From NCBI GenBank assembly GCA_020027255.1, contig JAHRAP010000105.1:1-6124 (forward strand): a stretch of DNA of 6,124 bases, given 5' to 3'. A program made the translations under genes and the position numbers. The notes beneath the pieces were generated by a model that ran no database searches, was not told the origin of the DNA, and worked only from the letters and a program-made list of their open reading frames with translations. Shown piece after piece: positions 6,022-6,124 of this stretch. This stretch comes from Nitrosopumilaceae archaeon (GTDB lineage Archaea > Thermoproteota > Nitrososphaeria > Nitrososphaerales > Nitrosopumilaceae). The stretch's first letter is position 1. Each line of letters opens with the position of its first letter.

Positions 6022-6124
6022 TTATAAAACAGAAACCATCAATAGCATGTTACTATATATAGCATGTTTAATCAGTTCTAAATCATCTTTATGTATTAAT
6101 TTAGTGGTAGTATATACCAAATTG
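6022..6124 (-). CDS. Partial CDS (C-terminal end only): paralogue of the glycosyltransferase's extracytoplasmic domain
   Basis: A minus-strand reading frame enters from the right edge and ends at the TAA at 6024-6022. Thirty-four complete codons are visible. The first ten, NLVYTTTKLI, are identical in protein and DNA to residues 588-597 of the glycosyltransferase, and the reading frame is the same, so it is very probably the end of a real gene sharing that domain. After that the sequences differ: it continues HKDDLELIKHAIYSNM and stops after 24 residues, while the glycosyltransferase runs on for 69 more and finishes with a membrane helix. A weak resemblance between its LELIKH and the glycosyltransferase's AQIIKE (616-621) suggests a shorter, related tail. 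Whether the full gene is another glycosyltransferase, a different membrane protein or a truncated pseudogene cannot be decided here. Confidence 0.6.
   Translation of the reverse strand, partial: NLVYTTTKLIHKDDLELIKHAIYSNMLLMVSVL
6095..6124 (-). repeat. 30-bp inverted repeat, copy B (inside the right-edge partial CDS)
   Basis: Exact reverse complement of 5642-5671, reaching the last base of the window, so 30 bp is a minimum. It encodes the same ten residues in the same frame as copy A. The 423 bp between the copies hold the 3' ends of both genes. Confidence 0.9.

Noticed and set aside
6043..6069. Short direct repeat TAGCATGTT at 6043-6051 and 6060-6068
   Set aside because: Only nine bases, within AT-rich coding sequence, and out of register with any larger repeat; probably chance.
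1..6124. CRISPR array, insertion sequence or integrase
   Set aside because: No regularly spaced repeats and no transposase or recombinase motifs on either strand.

Overview
The window reads as part of an AT-rich archaeal genome, most likely a low-GC member of the Thaumarchaeota (Nitrososphaerota). The reasons are a short stand-alone XPF/ERCC4 nuclease of the crenarchaeal type, a NOB1 rRNA endonuclease with PIN domain and zinc ribbon, a ferredoxin domain very close to the Sulfolobus 7Fe ferredoxin but attached to a long N-terminal domain, frequent TTG starts, and TATA-like boxes about 26-28 nt before start codons, as expected for leaderless archaeal mRNAs. No ammonia-oxidation gene or rRNA is present, so the lineage is an inference.

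Left to right: an XPF-like nuclease and a two-domain rhodanese form a tight plus-strand pair overlapping by 4 nt (TTGA). They run convergently into a minus-strand pair, NAD kinase followed by NOB1, which overlap each other by 11 nt. The rhodanese and NOB1 3' ends overlap by 14 nt. A very AT-rich divergent promoter region separates the NAD kinase gene from a plus-strand ferredoxin fusion gene. Next comes a large membrane-bound family 2 glycosyltransferase of the cellulose-synthase-like type, which carries an extra extracytoplasmic domain between its last two membrane helices.

The first five genes look like ordinary housekeeping: DNA repair, sulfur transfer, NADP supply, small-subunit rRNA maturation and electron transfer. 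The right end is the unusual part. A minus-strand coding fragment enters from the right edge, convergent with the glycosyltransferase. Its first 30 visible bases are an exact inverted copy of bases inside the glycosyltransferase's extracytoplasmic domain, in the same reading frame, after which the two genes diverge abruptly. This is either a pair of convergent paralogues with a recently homogenised segment, or inverted repeats across which recombination could swap the C-terminal tails of two surface-associated proteins. The copy reaches the window edge, so its true length cannot be seen here.

No CRISPR array, tRNA, rRNA, transposase or recombinase gene was found.
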